Source: JACKII01 sp965222315 (GTDB lineage Bacteria > Pseudomonadota > Alphaproteobacteria > Bin95). From it: a DNA stretch of 64,000 nt. Within the stretch, counting starts at the first letter, position 1. Every line of letters begins with the position of its first letter. The DNA lies in assembly GCA_965222315.1 (NCBI GenBank), contig OZ244951.1, positions 1,426,001-1,490,000 on the forward strand, given 5' to 3'. The position numbers and the translations under genes are program-made. Of this stretch, positions 42,537-51,064 are shown piece by piece. The notes below the pieces were generated by a model. That model saw only the letters and a program-made list of their open reading frames with translations, searched no databases and was not told where the DNA came from.

Positions 42537-43475
42537 TTAGGCGGTCGCGAAATAGTGCAGGCTGAAAAAGTCGTGCTCGTCACAGAGGGTTTTGGCGACG
42601 CGCCAGCCGGAGGATTCCGCCAGCGACCGGATGCCATCCATCGTGTATTTGTAGGAACACTCGGTGTGGATCGACTCGCCCTCGGTGAAGGCGATCCGTT
42701 CGCCGCCAACCGTGACCGTCTGAGTCTCGAGGCTGACCAGGTGCATCTCGATCCGGTTAAGCGCCGTGTTGTAAAAGGCCCGGTGTTTGAACTTTTCCAG
42801 ATCGAAGTCCGCGCCCACCAGCGCGTTCAGATTGCTCAGCATGTTTAGGTTGAATGCGGCGGTGACGCCTGCCGGGTCGTCATAGGCGAGGTTGAGGACG
42901 TCCGGGTCCTTGTCCAGATCGATGCCGATGACCAGGTCGCCGCCACCGAGAATGGTGCGCACATTCTTCAGGAAAGCGACGGCCTCGTGCGGCGGGAAAT
43001 TGCCGATGGTGGAGCCGGGGAAGAAGCCGACGCGGTGGACGCCCGCTGCCATCGCCCAGTCGGGCAGGTCCAGCGGTTTGGTGTAGTCGCCTGCCACCGG
43101 CTCAATGCGCAGGCCAGGGTAGTCTTTTCCTAAAGCCGCCGCGGCCTCATTCATATGCTCGCCGGAGATGTCGATGGGGACGAAGGCTTGCGGCTTCTCC
43201 AGCACATCCAGCAGCAGGCGGATTTTCTCTAGGTTGCCCGCGCCGAATTCCACGATGACCGCACCCGGCCCGATGGCTTCGGCGAGGGCGGGGCCGTGTT
43301 CGCGCAGAATGGCGACCTCCGTGCGGGTCGGGTAGTACTCCTCCAGCCGGGTGATCTGCTCGAACAGGTCGGAGCCGCGGGCGTCGTAGAAGAATTTGGG
43401 CGACAGCGTCTTTTGCGGCAGGCGGAGGCCTTCCAGCACCTCTGCCAGCACGCTTTGGTCGATCGCAGCATTCAT
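42537..43475 (-). CDS. egtD: L-histidine N-alpha-methyltransferase EgtD
   Basis: 312-residue SAM-dependent methyltransferase that makes hercynine (trimethyl-histidine), the first step of ergothioneine synthesis. The SAM-binding motif VIVEFGAGNLEKIRLLL and the substrate-region GFFPGSTIGNFPPHEA match EgtD. Start ATG 43475 overlaps the egtB stop (ATGA); a reading to 43592 lies inside egtB and is rejected. Coupling with egtB fits direct channeling of hercynine. Confidence 0.95.
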   Translation of the reverse strand: MNAAIDQSVLAEVLEGLRLPQKTLSPKFFYDARGSDLFEQITRLEEYYPTRTEVAILREHGPALAEAIGPGAVIVEFGAGNLEKIRLLLDVLEKPQAFVPIDISGEHMNEAAAALGKDYPGLRIEPVAGDYTKPLDLPDWAMAAGVHRVGFFPGSTIGNFPPHEAVAFLKNVRTILGGGDLVIGIDLDKDPDVLNLAYDDPAGVTAAFNLNMLSNLNALVGADFDLEKFKHRAFYNTALNRIEMHLVSLETQTVTVGGERIAFTEGESIHTECSYKYTMDGIRSLAESSGWRVAKTLCDEHDFFSLHYFATA

Positions 43476-44758
43476 ACCAGCGGTCCATCCACATCCTGCG
43501 CCAGACGCAGGCCGGAGCAATGCCAGCGGGTCGCCGGCGGAAAGAAGTTGCGGTAGGTGGGGCGCATCTGTCCGCGCGGGGTCCAAGCGCAACCGCCGCG
43601 GCTCACCATCTGGTTAACCATGAATTTCCCGTTGTACTCGCCGAGCGCGCCCGGCGGGGTGCGGAAGCCGGGGTAGGGGCTGTAGGGGCTCTGGGTCCAT
43701 TCCCAGACGGTGCCCCAGGCCTGTTGCAGATCCGGGCCACCGGGGGCGGCGAAGGCGGGTTGCGGCTCCAGCACGCCATCCTCCAGAAACTGGCCCTGAA
43801 TGCGGAGATCGCCTGCCGCGACCTCCCATTCGGCCTCGCTGGGCAAGCGGAACCCGGTCCAGCGGGCATAGGCGTCCGCCTCGAAGTAGCTGACATGGCT
43901 GACGGGCGCGCGCGGATCGACCGGCTGCCAGCCGTGCAGGGTGAAGCGCTCCCAACCATCGCCGTCTTCCGTCTCGCGCCAATAAAGCGGGGAGGTCCAG
44001 CCTTCAGTCTGGACCGTGTGCCAACCCTCCGACAGCCAGAGTTCGGCGCGTTCGTAGCCGCCGTCCGCCATGAATTCGAGCCAGGCACCACAAGTGACGG
44101 GGCGGGAGGCCAAGCGGTAAGGGCGGAGGAACACCTGATGGTGCGGCCCCTCGTTGTCGAAGGCGAAACCGTTGCCGCGATGGCCGGTATCGACCAGGCC
44201 GCCGTCATAGGCGACCCAGGATTGCGGTGCGGCCATGCCGGTGGCGGCGGCGGGAGGGGCGTTGTAGGCGGGGCCGGTCGGATTGCGGGAAAGGACGTGC
44301 TTAACGTCCATCACCAGCAATTCCTGGTGCTGCATCTCATGATGCAGGCCGAGGGTGACGCGGTCCTGAACCTGCTCCCATTCGGCCGCGGAAGCGTTCT
44401 CCAGCAGGCCCGCCATGCGCTCGTCTACGGCGGCGCGGTAGGATGCAACCTCCGCGATGCCGGGCCGGGTGATCTGACCGCGGTCCGGGCGGGAATGGCG
44501 GGGGCCTGCCTGCTCGTAATAGCTGTTGAAGAGGTAGGCGTAATCCGGCTCCACCGGCGCATACCCCTCCGTAAAGGCCTCCAGCAGGAAGGTTTCGAAG
44601 AACCAGGTCGTGTGGGCGCGGTGCCACTTGGTCGGGCTGGTGTCCGGCATGGACTGGACCGTCTGGTCCTCGGCTGAGAGGGGGGCGGCCAGCGCCTCCG
44701 TCTGGTTGCGCACGCGGGTGTAATGCGCGAGCAGGCTGGCGCGGTCGTCTGGCATCAT
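43472..44758 (-). CDS. egtB: Ergothioneine biosynthesis sulfoxide synthase EgtB
   Basis: 428-residue non-heme iron enzyme that couples a thiol donor to hercynine with O2. The N-terminal DinB-like domain supplies the iron ligands (WHRAH with His49, and LHHEMQH with His140/His144); the C-terminal FGE-sulfatase domain (about 190-425) contains SRGGCAWTPRGQMRPTYRNFF. Two adjacent ATGs exist (44758, 44755); GGAGG spacing favours the second. No egtC, egtA or egtE is nearby, as is common in proteobacteria, so the thiol donor (cysteine or gamma-glutamylcysteine) and the C-S lyase are not settled by context. Confidence 0.95.
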   Translation of the reverse strand: MMPDDRASLLAHYTRVRNQTEALAAPLSAEDQTVQSMPDTSPTKWHRAHTTWFFETFLLEAFTEGYAPVEPDYAYLFNSYYEQAGPRHSRPDRGQITRPGIAEVASYRAAVDERMAGLLENASAAEWEQVQDRVTLGLHHEMQHQELLVMDVKHVLSRNPTGPAYNAPPAAATGMAAPQSWVAYDGGLVDTGHRGNGFAFDNEGPHHQVFLRPYRLASRPVTCGAWLEFMADGGYERAELWLSEGWHTVQTEGWTSPLYWRETEDGDGWERFTLHGWQPVDPRAPVSHVSYFEADAYARWTGFRLPSEAEWEVAAGDLRIQGQFLEDGVLEPQPAFAAPGGPDLQQAWGTVWEWTQSPYSPYPGFRTPPGALGEYNGKFMVNQMVSRGGCAWTPRGQMRPTYRNFFPPATRWHCSGLRLAQDVDGPLV

Positions 44759-44911
44759 GGCCCTCCTTGAGGCCTGTCCGGAGCCTCTTACCTAGCAACC
44801 GTAGGCAGCTTAGCCAATATCGCAGGCTGAAGTTTTGCGAAGATTTAACAGGACCGTTACAGGCAGGCTTGGGTTATGGTCAGCCGACCGAAGCCGGAGT
44901 GCCCGCCCTTT

Positions 44912-45814
44912 ATGACCGATCCCGCCGCCCTGCGCGGCCTTTATTCCAGTCTGAGCGGCACCAGCCGCGGCACGGTTCTGATGCTGGCGGCGACCATGGG
45001 TTTCGTCGTGATGCAAAGCCTGATCCGCGTCGCCGGGGAGGATGTGCATCCGTTCGAGGTCGCCTTTTTCCGCAACATTTTCGGCCTGGCGGCCCTCGCG
45101 CCGATCTTCATGCGCCATGGGCTGGAGCCGCTGAAGACCAAGCGTTTCAAGCTGCATGCGCTTCGCGGCAGCACCCAGGCGTTCGGGATGATGGCGTTTT
45201 TCTATGGTGTCACGCTGATCCCGTTTGCGGAGGTGACGGCGTTAAGTTTCTCCGCCCCGCTGTTTGCCACACTGCTGGCGCTGCTGTTCCTGGGCGAGCG
45301 GGTCCGGATGCGGCGGATGACGGCGCTCGCCATCGGCTTTGTCGGCATGCTGATGGTGGTGCGACCGGGATTCGCGGAGATCAATCTGGGCACCTGGCTG
45401 ATCATCGGCTCCAGCATTACCTGGGGCTGCTCCATCGCCCTGATCAAGCTGCTCAGCCGGACGGAGAGCAGCGCGACGCTGGTGACCTACCAGGGACTTT
45501 TCCTGCTGCCCTTTACCTTTGCCGCCGCCATGACGGTTTGGGTCTGGCCGACCTGGGAACAGTTGGCCATCATGGCGCTGATCGGCCTGCTGGGGACGGT
45601 ATCGCACCTGCTGTTCGCGCAGAGCTTCAAGCATGCCGATGCGACGGCGGTGCTGCCCCTGGACTTTACACGGCTGATATGGGCGAGCATCATCGGCTAT
45701 GTGGCGTGGAACGAAATACCAGACGCTTGGTCGTGGGCCGGCGGTTCGGTGATTTTCGCCAGCGCGACCTATATCGCCTACCGGGAGGCGCAGTTGAACC
45801 GCAAGGGCGGCTGA
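44912..45814 (+). CDS. DMT-family (EamA) transporter, first of a tandem pair
   Basis: 300-residue inner-membrane protein with ten hydrophobic helices in two EamA repeats, a drug/metabolite transporter. Conserved parts are PFEVAFFRNIFGL, ALSFSAPLFATLLALLFLGER and TAVLPLDFTRLIWASIIGY. Start ATG 44912 has GGAG eleven bases upstream; ATG 44876 is possible but adds proline-rich residues. It is divergent from egtB and followed by a close paralogue. It exports or imports an unknown small metabolite. Confidence 0.9.
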   Translation: MTDPAALRGLYSSLSGTSRGTVLMLAATMGFVVMQSLIRVAGEDVHPFEVAFFRNIFGLAALAPIFMRHGLEPLKTKRFKLHALRGSTQAFGMMAFFYGVTLIPFAEVTALSFSAPLFATLLALLFLGERVRMRRMTALAIGFVGMLMVVRPGFAEINLGTWLIIGSSITWGCSIALIKLLSRTESSATLVTYQGLFLLPFTFAAAMTVWVWPTWEQLAIMALIGLLGTVSHLLFAQSFKHADATAVLPLDFTRLIWASIIGYVAWNEIPDAWSWAGGSVIFASATYIAYREAQLNRKGG

Positions 45815-45930
45815 CAGGCAGAGCTGCCGGCCGGAGGCAAAGCGCGGGGCCGCCATGTGAAAATGGCAAAGCTTTGGCAAGGGTGTATGCGCTATAAGCA
45901 AAGCTTAACTCTTTCCGGGACAATCATCTA

Positions 45931-46923
45931 ATGACCGCTGTCGGCGCACTGCAGGGCGCTTTTGACCGTTCGTCGGGCGCGACGCAGGGCATGCTGCTCA
46001 TGCTGTTTGCGACTGTCTGCTTTGTCGCCATGCAGAGCCTGATTCGCTTTATCGGCGAGTCATTGCCGCCGTTCGAGGTTGCGTTTTTCCGCAACCTGTT
46101 CGGCCTGCTCGTGCTGGCGCCGATCTTTGTGCGCCAGGGACTCGGTCCGCTGAAAACCGGCAAGCTGCACTTGCATGCTGCCCGCGGCGGTATTCAGGCG
46201 GCGGGGATGCTGGCCTTCTTCACCGGCGTCACGCTGATTCCGCTGGCACAGACGACGGCCCTGAGCTTCTCCGCGCCACTGTTTGCGACGCTGCTGGCGA
46301 TCCTGGTGCTGGGCGAGCGGGTGCGCATCCGGCGGATCACGGCGCTGGCGCTGGGCTTTGTCGGAATGCTGCTGGTGGTTCGTCCGGGCTTTGCCGAGAT
46401 CAACCTCGGTACCCTGCTGATCATCGGTTCCTCGCTCACCTGGGGCATTGCGATCGCCATCATCAAGTCCATGAGCAAGACCGAGAGCAGCGCGACGCTG
46501 ACCGTCTACATGGGCATTTTCATGACGCCGATCACCGGCGTCTTCGCCTTCTTCGTGTGGGAAACGCCGACCTGGGCGCAATTGGGGCTCCTGGTGATTG
46601 TGGGCATTCTGGGGACGCTGGGCCATCTGGCCTTCGCCCAGAGCTTCAAGAAGGCGGATTCGACGGCCGTGCTGCCGCTGGACTTCACCCGGCTGATCTG
46701 GGCGAGCATTGTGGGCTTCCTCGTGTGGAGCGAAGTGCCGGACGCCTGGGCCTGGATAGGCGGCTCCGTGATCTTCGGCAGCGCCACCTATATCGCCTAC
46801 CGCGAGGCGAAAGTGGCCCGGCGGGACCGGCGCGAGGCCGCCGCCGCGGCAAAGCTGGAAGATGCCGCCAAGGCCCGCAGTGAAGCGGGCACGGTGGGCG
46901 CAGGCGTTAAAGCGGGGGAGTAG
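45931..46923 (+). CDS. DMT-family (EamA) transporter, second of a tandem pair
   Basis: 330-residue paralogue of the preceding transporter: long stretches match almost residue for residue, including PFEVAFFRN, TALSFSAPLFATLLA, VRPGFAEINLGT, TESSATL and TAVLPLDFTRLIWASI. It adds a charged, alanine-rich cytoplasmic tail of about 40 residues (RRDRREAAAAAKLEDAAKA). The 116-base gap before it carries two direct copies of GCAAAGCTT. The pair looks like a local duplication that has diverged. Confidence 0.9.
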   Translation: MTAVGALQGAFDRSSGATQGMLLMLFATVCFVAMQSLIRFIGESLPPFEVAFFRNLFGLLVLAPIFVRQGLGPLKTGKLHLHAARGGIQAAGMLAFFTGVTLIPLAQTTALSFSAPLFATLLAILVLGERVRIRRITALALGFVGMLLVVRPGFAEINLGTLLIIGSSLTWGIAIAIIKSMSKTESSATLTVYMGIFMTPITGVFAFFVWETPTWAQLGLLVIVGILGTLGHLAFAQSFKKADSTAVLPLDFTRLIWASIVGFLVWSEVPDAWAWIGGSVIFGSATYIAYREAKVARRDRREAAAAAKLEDAAKARSEAGTVGAGVKAGE

Positions 46924-46959
46924 GGGGCGGCAGAGCGCGGGGGGCGTAGGGCCGGGCGC

Positions 46960-47445
46960 TTAGAACACGCCCAGAGCCAGCCCGGCGGTCATGGCGGCGC
47001 CAAGGTCGCGGCAGCGGGCGAGGTCTTCCTCCGGGATGGTCTTTTCCGCCAGGATGGCTTCCGGTGTTTGGGCGTGGGTGCAGACGATCAGGGGCTCCTG
47101 GACTTCGCGCAGCCGCCAGCCGGTGGCGATGCGCTTGATCTGGCGGGCGGCGTTTTCGCCGTCGGAGCCGGCGCAGATCATCTGGCCATAGGGACGGCCC
47201 TCAATCCGGCCCAGGACCGGGTAATAGCAGCGGTCGAAAAAATCCTTCATCACGCCAGCGACGGCGGCGAGGTTCTCTGGACAGCAGAATATATAGCCGC
47301 TGGCGGCGAGCAAGTCGTCCGGGCCTGCCTGATCGGCGCGTTTCAGGGTTGCATTGCCTTCCGCGCGGGCCGCCTCCGCGGCGGCTTCGGCCATCTGGCG
47401 GCTGCCGCCGGTGCGGGAATGGTAGACGATGAGGAGATTTGTCAT
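46960..47445 (-). CDS. Flavodoxin-like NAD(P)H-dependent oxidoreductase
   Basis: 161-residue flavodoxin-fold protein. The N-terminal FMN-phosphate loop is LIVYHSRTGGSRQMAEA, and YIFCCPENLAAVAGVMKDFFDRCY and GRPYGQMICAGSDG mark the flavin-ring contacts of the NADPH-dependent FMN reductase/flavodoxin family. It starts at ATG 47445. The unusual palindromic array (47631-47734) lies about 190 bases upstream of this start and may control it. No redox partner is adjacent. Confidence 0.88.
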   Translation of the reverse strand: MTNLLIVYHSRTGGSRQMAEAAAEAARAEGNATLKRADQAGPDDLLAASGYIFCCPENLAAVAGVMKDFFDRCYYPVLGRIEGRPYGQMICAGSDGENAARQIKRIATGWRLREVQEPLIVCTHAQTPEAILAEKTIPEEDLARCRDLGAAMTAGLALGVF

Positions 47446-47849
47446 TTCTCACACAATTGGTGCTGGAAAAAGGACTGTGTTAGGGGCGTGGAGGTTAACC
47501 ATTCGTTTACATTAACGCGCTATCTTATCTGGAAGCAAAGCCTGAACCGGCACGCAGGATGGGACGATTGAACAATAGCGGGTGGGAGAAGAGTTAGGCC
47601 GACGATACCAGCGCGAGGGCGATGGTATTGCATCTACATTTGATCGACATTGCATCTACATCCCGTAAACCCGGCATCGACATTTTCGGCCCGGAATGTC
47701 GATTAATGTAGAGGAATGTAGACAAATGTAGATGGTTTTTCCGGCCAAGTACTGTGGTAGCAAAATGCGGTTTCCAGGTACCGTTTACCGGAGGGGTTAA
47801 GAATCGCCCGGAGAGCGGATCGCCTGGCTGTTGCGTCCGGCCCGATGGC
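47446..47849. other. Non-coding AT-richer pocket with a palindromic motif array
   Basis: The 404 bases between the flavodoxin start and the PhyH-type stop contain no convincing gene on either strand. GC content is clearly lower than in the flanks. An open reading frame crosses the array on the minus strand but only reads the repeats. The 47446-47630 part is the leader of the flavodoxin gene; no clear -10/-35 pair is seen there. Confidence 0.6.
47631..47734. repeat. Nested inverted array of eight AATGTMGA motifs
   Basis: Four copies of the TCTACATT/TCGACATT form begin at 47633, 47644, 47655 and 47677 (11, 11, 22-base steps); four inverted copies of AATGTCGA/AATGTAGA begin at 47695, 47705, 47715 and 47725 (exactly 10-base steps). 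The outermost copies extend to a perfect 12-base inverted repeat (47631-47642 with 47723-47734), and the innermost pair is a perfect 9-base inverted repeat with a 10-base loop. Helical phasing suggests cooperative protein binding; transcribed, it would fold into a long stem followed by TTTTT at 47736-47740. No similar array is known to me. Confidence 0.85.
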
Positions 47850-48734
47850 CTATTCCGCCGCCGCCTTCGATGCCTGACCCTGGACCGTGAAGAAGCTGGC
47901 GCTCTTGGGCTGTTCGGGCAGTTCGACCGCTTCAACATTCATCCGGGCGATGCGGGACCGCTCGCCGCGGACGATGGAGCCCTCGTTCGGGTTCGGCATG
48001 GGGTTCTTCGCCAGGGGAAACGCGTCCGCCGCGGTGTAGACGCAGATGTAGAGGCCGCGGGAGGCGCTGCCGTGGTTCGGATCCGAGCCATGGGCGAGGC
48101 GGGTATGCATGAGGCAGACGCTGCCGGCCTTGCCGGTGACGGGAATGTCCTGGGCCTTCATCTCCGCCGTCACGCCGGCCTGCATCCGGCCGGTGAAGGT
48201 ATCATCCTCGAACAGCGTATGCAGGCCGCCCTTGTGGGAGCCAGGGACGACCTTGAGGCAGCCATTCTCCGCCGTCACGTCGTCCAGCATGATGAGGGCG
48301 GTGACGATGTCGTCATTGGTGTGCGGCGTGAACAGGAAGTCCTGGTGATAGTGCACTTCGGTGTTGGAGCCGGGCAGCTTCAGGTTGATCTTGTCATGGT
48401 GGAACTTGACGTTCGGGCCGATCAGGTCGGCCACCATCTCGGCGACGCGGGCGTTCCGCATCACGTCCTCATAAGGCCCGTAAAGGTCGGAAGGGTTGTT
48501 GATCCGCCGGAGCGCCGGATTTTCGGATGAGTGCTCTTCCCCCATGTCGAAGCGGGGGCGACCGTCGATGGTCTCCGGACCGAAAGGGGTGGCGTGGCCG
48601 CGGCTTTCCTCCACCCAATCGGCTATGAGGCCGCGCATAGCGGCGAGTTGCCGGGGCGAGACCGCATCCTCGACGCAAATGTACCCGTCGCGCCAAAAGG
48701 CATCGGTCTGTTCTTGGGTGAGGGTGATGGGCAT
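47850..48734 (-). CDS. Phytanoyl-CoA dioxygenase (PhyH) family protein
   Basis: 294-residue Fe(II)/2-oxoglutarate oxygenase. His-x-Asp is in VHYHQDFLF and the distal His in LAHGSDPNHG, with a following Arg. ATG 48734 has GGAG eight bases upstream; a reading to 48938 adds 68 residues of non-conserved sequence. PhyH-family bacterial enzymes hydroxylate varied small molecules (for example ectoine), so the name does not imply phytanate. It is divergent from the PRC-barrel gene. Confidence 0.9.
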   Translation of the reverse strand: MPITLTQEQTDAFWRDGYICVEDAVSPRQLAAMRGLIADWVEESRGHATPFGPETIDGRPRFDMGEEHSSENPALRRINNPSDLYGPYEDVMRNARVAEMVADLIGPNVKFHHDKINLKLPGSNTEVHYHQDFLFTPHTNDDIVTALIMLDDVTAENGCLKVVPGSHKGGLHTLFEDDTFTGRMQAGVTAEMKAQDIPVTGKAGSVCLMHTRLAHGSDPNHGSASRGLYICVYTAADAFPLAKNPMPNPNEGSIVRGERSRIARMNVEAVELPEQPKSASFFTVQGQASKAAAE

Positions 48735-48982
48735 GGGCCTGGCTCCGAAAGGGCGGATGCAATCGAAGCCACCACAATAACGGCTCGCCGTCTGCTGTGC
48801 CAGCCAGGCTTGCGGCGCCGGTATCAGCGCGTTCATTTGGTTGGCCTGTGCACGGGAGCGACTGCGGGTTGAAACCAAAAATAACACACCCACGTCTGCC
48901 AAAGCGTCGTTAACGGCGGAAATGTCATTAGCGGGCATTATTCGCCCGACGTGTGAATTGCGTTCTAAATATGGAGGTAGTT

Positions 48983-49708
48983 ATGCCGATGATTAACACG
49001 CAATATACTTTTCGCATGGCAGCCACAGCAGTTTCGATGCTTGCGCTGGTGGCGGCTTCACCGTCTTTAAGTGCGAAAGGCCAGGATCAGGCCGCACCTA
49101 CGCCGCCTAACTCTGAGGACTGGATTGACATTACATCCTGGAATTACGCGGACCTTTATGATGGCTGGCGCGCAACCGAATTGCTCGACGCCAAGGCGAA
49201 GGGCAAGTCCGGCGAAACGGTTGGCGAGATTGAAGACCTGATTATTGGGAAGGACGGCAAGATCAAGGCGGCTGTTATCGAAGGTGGCGGCTTCATGGAT
49301 ATCGGCGATACCCATGCCCGCATCCCCTGGGACAAGGTCGAGCGGACAAAAACCAACGCCGTCAATCTTCCGTTCGATGAGGATGACTTCAACAGCGATG
49401 TCCTGGTAGACGTCGACGACTATTCAGCACGCGAAGGCAACTACCGATTGCGAGAGCTGATCGGCGACACGGTTCGCGACGGTCGCGGCGCGGGCTACGG
49501 CTATGTGCGCGACGTCATCTTCAGTCAGGACGACATGGCGGAAGCGGTGATCGTCAACCCGGACTACACCTATGGATATGGCGGAAGCCATCCGGTGCCC
49601 TATTCCGCGACCGGCTACCGGCCATATGTCGCCGACTATTGGGTGCCGTACATGGTGAAGGACCTGAGCCAAATCACGCCGTTCGACGAGGAACGTCTCA
49701 CGAACTAG
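48983..49708 (+). CDS. Secreted PRC-barrel domain protein
   Basis: 241-residue protein with a signal peptide (about residues 1-31, ending SLSAKG) and two PRC-barrel-like domains: TVGEIEDLIIGKDGKIKAAVI near residue 80 and GYGYVRDVIFSQDDMAEAVIV near 170. GGAGG six bases upstream fixes ATG 48983. Such periplasmic PRC-barrel proteins are common in alphaproteobacteria, sometimes near stress genes; function is unknown. A conserved Tyr/Gly-rich C-terminus (YGYGGSHPVPYSATGYRP) is notable. Confidence 0.85.
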   Translation: MPMINTQYTFRMAATAVSMLALVAASPSLSAKGQDQAAPTPPNSEDWIDITSWNYADLYDGWRATELLDAKAKGKSGETVGEIEDLIIGKDGKIKAAVIEGGGFMDIGDTHARIPWDKVERTKTNAVNLPFDEDDFNSDVLVDVDDYSAREGNYRLRELIGDTVRDGRGAGYGYVRDVIFSQDDMAEAVIVNPDYTYGYGGSHPVPYSATGYRPYVADYWVPYMVKDLSQITPFDEERLTN

Positions 49709-49835
49709 AGTGAAGCGCGATCTGTCTGGATCGGGCGGTTAGTGGAGGGGCCAGGAGTACTCTCGTCGGCCCCCGTTTGCCCTATCGATCTGCACAGCCC
49801 ATCCGACCCGGTGTGGTCGGGTGGGCCTGCATCGT

Positions 49836-50816
49836 CTAGAACGTGACGCCGATACCGATGGAGGATCCGTACATCTCGTCGCCGGTGATGGCGCGGGCGG
49901 TGATGCGAAGGCGGGTAAGCAAAGGCAACCATTCGAGCTTTGCCGTGTCGAATTCGACCCCCAAGCCCACCTGCAGCAGCCATTCGCTTTGCAGGGCCTT
50001 TGACTGATCGCCAAGCAACAGCGATCCAGCCAATTCGCCGACGCCGCGGATGGGACCGCCGAACGCGCGATAGCCGGTTGGCACGCGCAACCGGTTCCAC
50101 ATGCCGAGCGTGATGGCGTCTGACCTTACCTTGGTATAATTGCGCGAATACCCAATATTCTGCAACTGGATGTGGCTGTAGCGCAGTTCCGAATCGATCT
50201 CGTATTCAGGGGTGTAATACTCGTAGTCGAGCATAATCGAGCCGCCATAGCCGACGGCGAACATCTCGCCGTCCTCGATAAAGTCGATTTCGGTGCCCAG
50301 GATGTCGTTCAGGATGGCCTGCGCTACGCTGGCGTCACTGACAATCGCGCCGAGCGTAAAGTTGCCGATGGGACGGAGGGTCAGCGTGTCGGTCAGCGGG
50401 ATATCCCAGCCGAGGCCGCCGGTCGCGGCGAAGCTCGTCCATTTGGCGCGGATAGTTCGCTCCTGGGTCAGGCCACTGAAAACGAACGTCGGGTCGTAGC
50501 GTGACGCGCCGATAAAGCCTTCCATGTAAAGCGGAAACTCATCGCTCACGGTAAAGGCGCCGCCAAACTGGGTTGCCTGGAAGTTGTAGTCGTCGGAGCT
50601 GGAACTATCGATGAACAGGGTGCTGGCCGACTCGTTGGGGATGACCGAAATACCGAGGACGCCAAGCGCGCCGCCGGCCATTTCGGATACGCCGGTGCCA
50701 ATGATCCCGCCCAGTTTCTGTGCAGCGGCGGGCGATGCCGCCCCCCATAGCTGGGCGAACCAAACGCCTGCGAGAAGGGCGCAAATCAGGCGCGATGCTC
50801 GCTCTTCCAGCCTCAC
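49836..50816 (-). CDS. Putative outer-membrane beta-barrel protein
   Basis: 326 residues from the GTG at 50816, which follows GGTGAGG by about five bases; an upstream ATG (50936) adds 40 residues that do not look like a signal. The N-terminus is a signal peptide (LLAGVWFAQLWGAASPAAA). The body alternates polar and hydrophobic residues, with aromatic strand ends (LYMEGFIGASRY, SIMLDYEYYTPEY, ELRYSHIQLQ), and ends in phenylalanine (IGIGVTF), as outer-membrane barrels do. It may belong to the solitary autotransporter-barrel type; the cargo or ligand is unknown. Confidence 0.72.
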   Translation of the reverse strand: MRLEERASRLICALLAGVWFAQLWGAASPAAAQKLGGIIGTGVSEMAGGALGVLGISVIPNESASTLFIDSSSSDDYNFQATQFGGAFTVSDEFPLYMEGFIGASRYDPTFVFSGLTQERTIRAKWTSFAATGGLGWDIPLTDTLTLRPIGNFTLGAIVSDASVAQAILNDILGTEIDFIEDGEMFAVGYGGSIMLDYEYYTPEYEIDSELRYSHIQLQNIGYSRNYTKVRSDAITLGMWNRLRVPTGYRAFGGPIRGVGELAGSLLLGDQSKALQSEWLLQVGLGVEFDTAKLEWLPLLTRLRITARAITGDEMYGSSIGIGVTF

Positions 50817-50941
50817 AAATGCCTCACCGAAAATCTCAAGAAGACGCCGCCAACCAAAACCAAACGGGTGCCGGCGGCAGATTGCCGGCGTGGACTTGCT
50901 GACGCACGCACTGTTGACGCGTCCGCGTGACAACACGCCGG

Positions 50942-50970
50942 TTGCCCGAAGTCTTGGTGCAGCCTATTTA
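50942..50970 (+). promoter_or_regulatory. Candidate promoter of typA
   Basis: TTGCCC (50942-50947), a 17-base spacer and TATTTA (50965-50970), about 95 bases upstream of the typA ATG. A bulged palindrome (TGTTG-ACGCG / CGCGT-CAACA, 50912-50935) sits just upstream and might bind a regulator of either divergent gene. Confidence 0.4.
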
Positions 50971-51064
50971 GCGGTCAATTCCAAAATAAACAACCGCCGC
51001 GGACTGGCTTGCTAAGGGGAACACTGGCTGCTGGCCTGCGGTTTTTTGCGAAAGCCCTGCTTCC

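Noticed and set aside
47631..47734. CRISPR array
   Set aside because: Repeats are 8-9 bases with 2-13-base gaps and half are inverted; no spacers or cas genes.
47594..47938. Minus-strand ORF of 114 codons through the palindromic array
   Set aside because: It only translates the repeats and the PhyH 3' end, has biased composition and no ribosome site.
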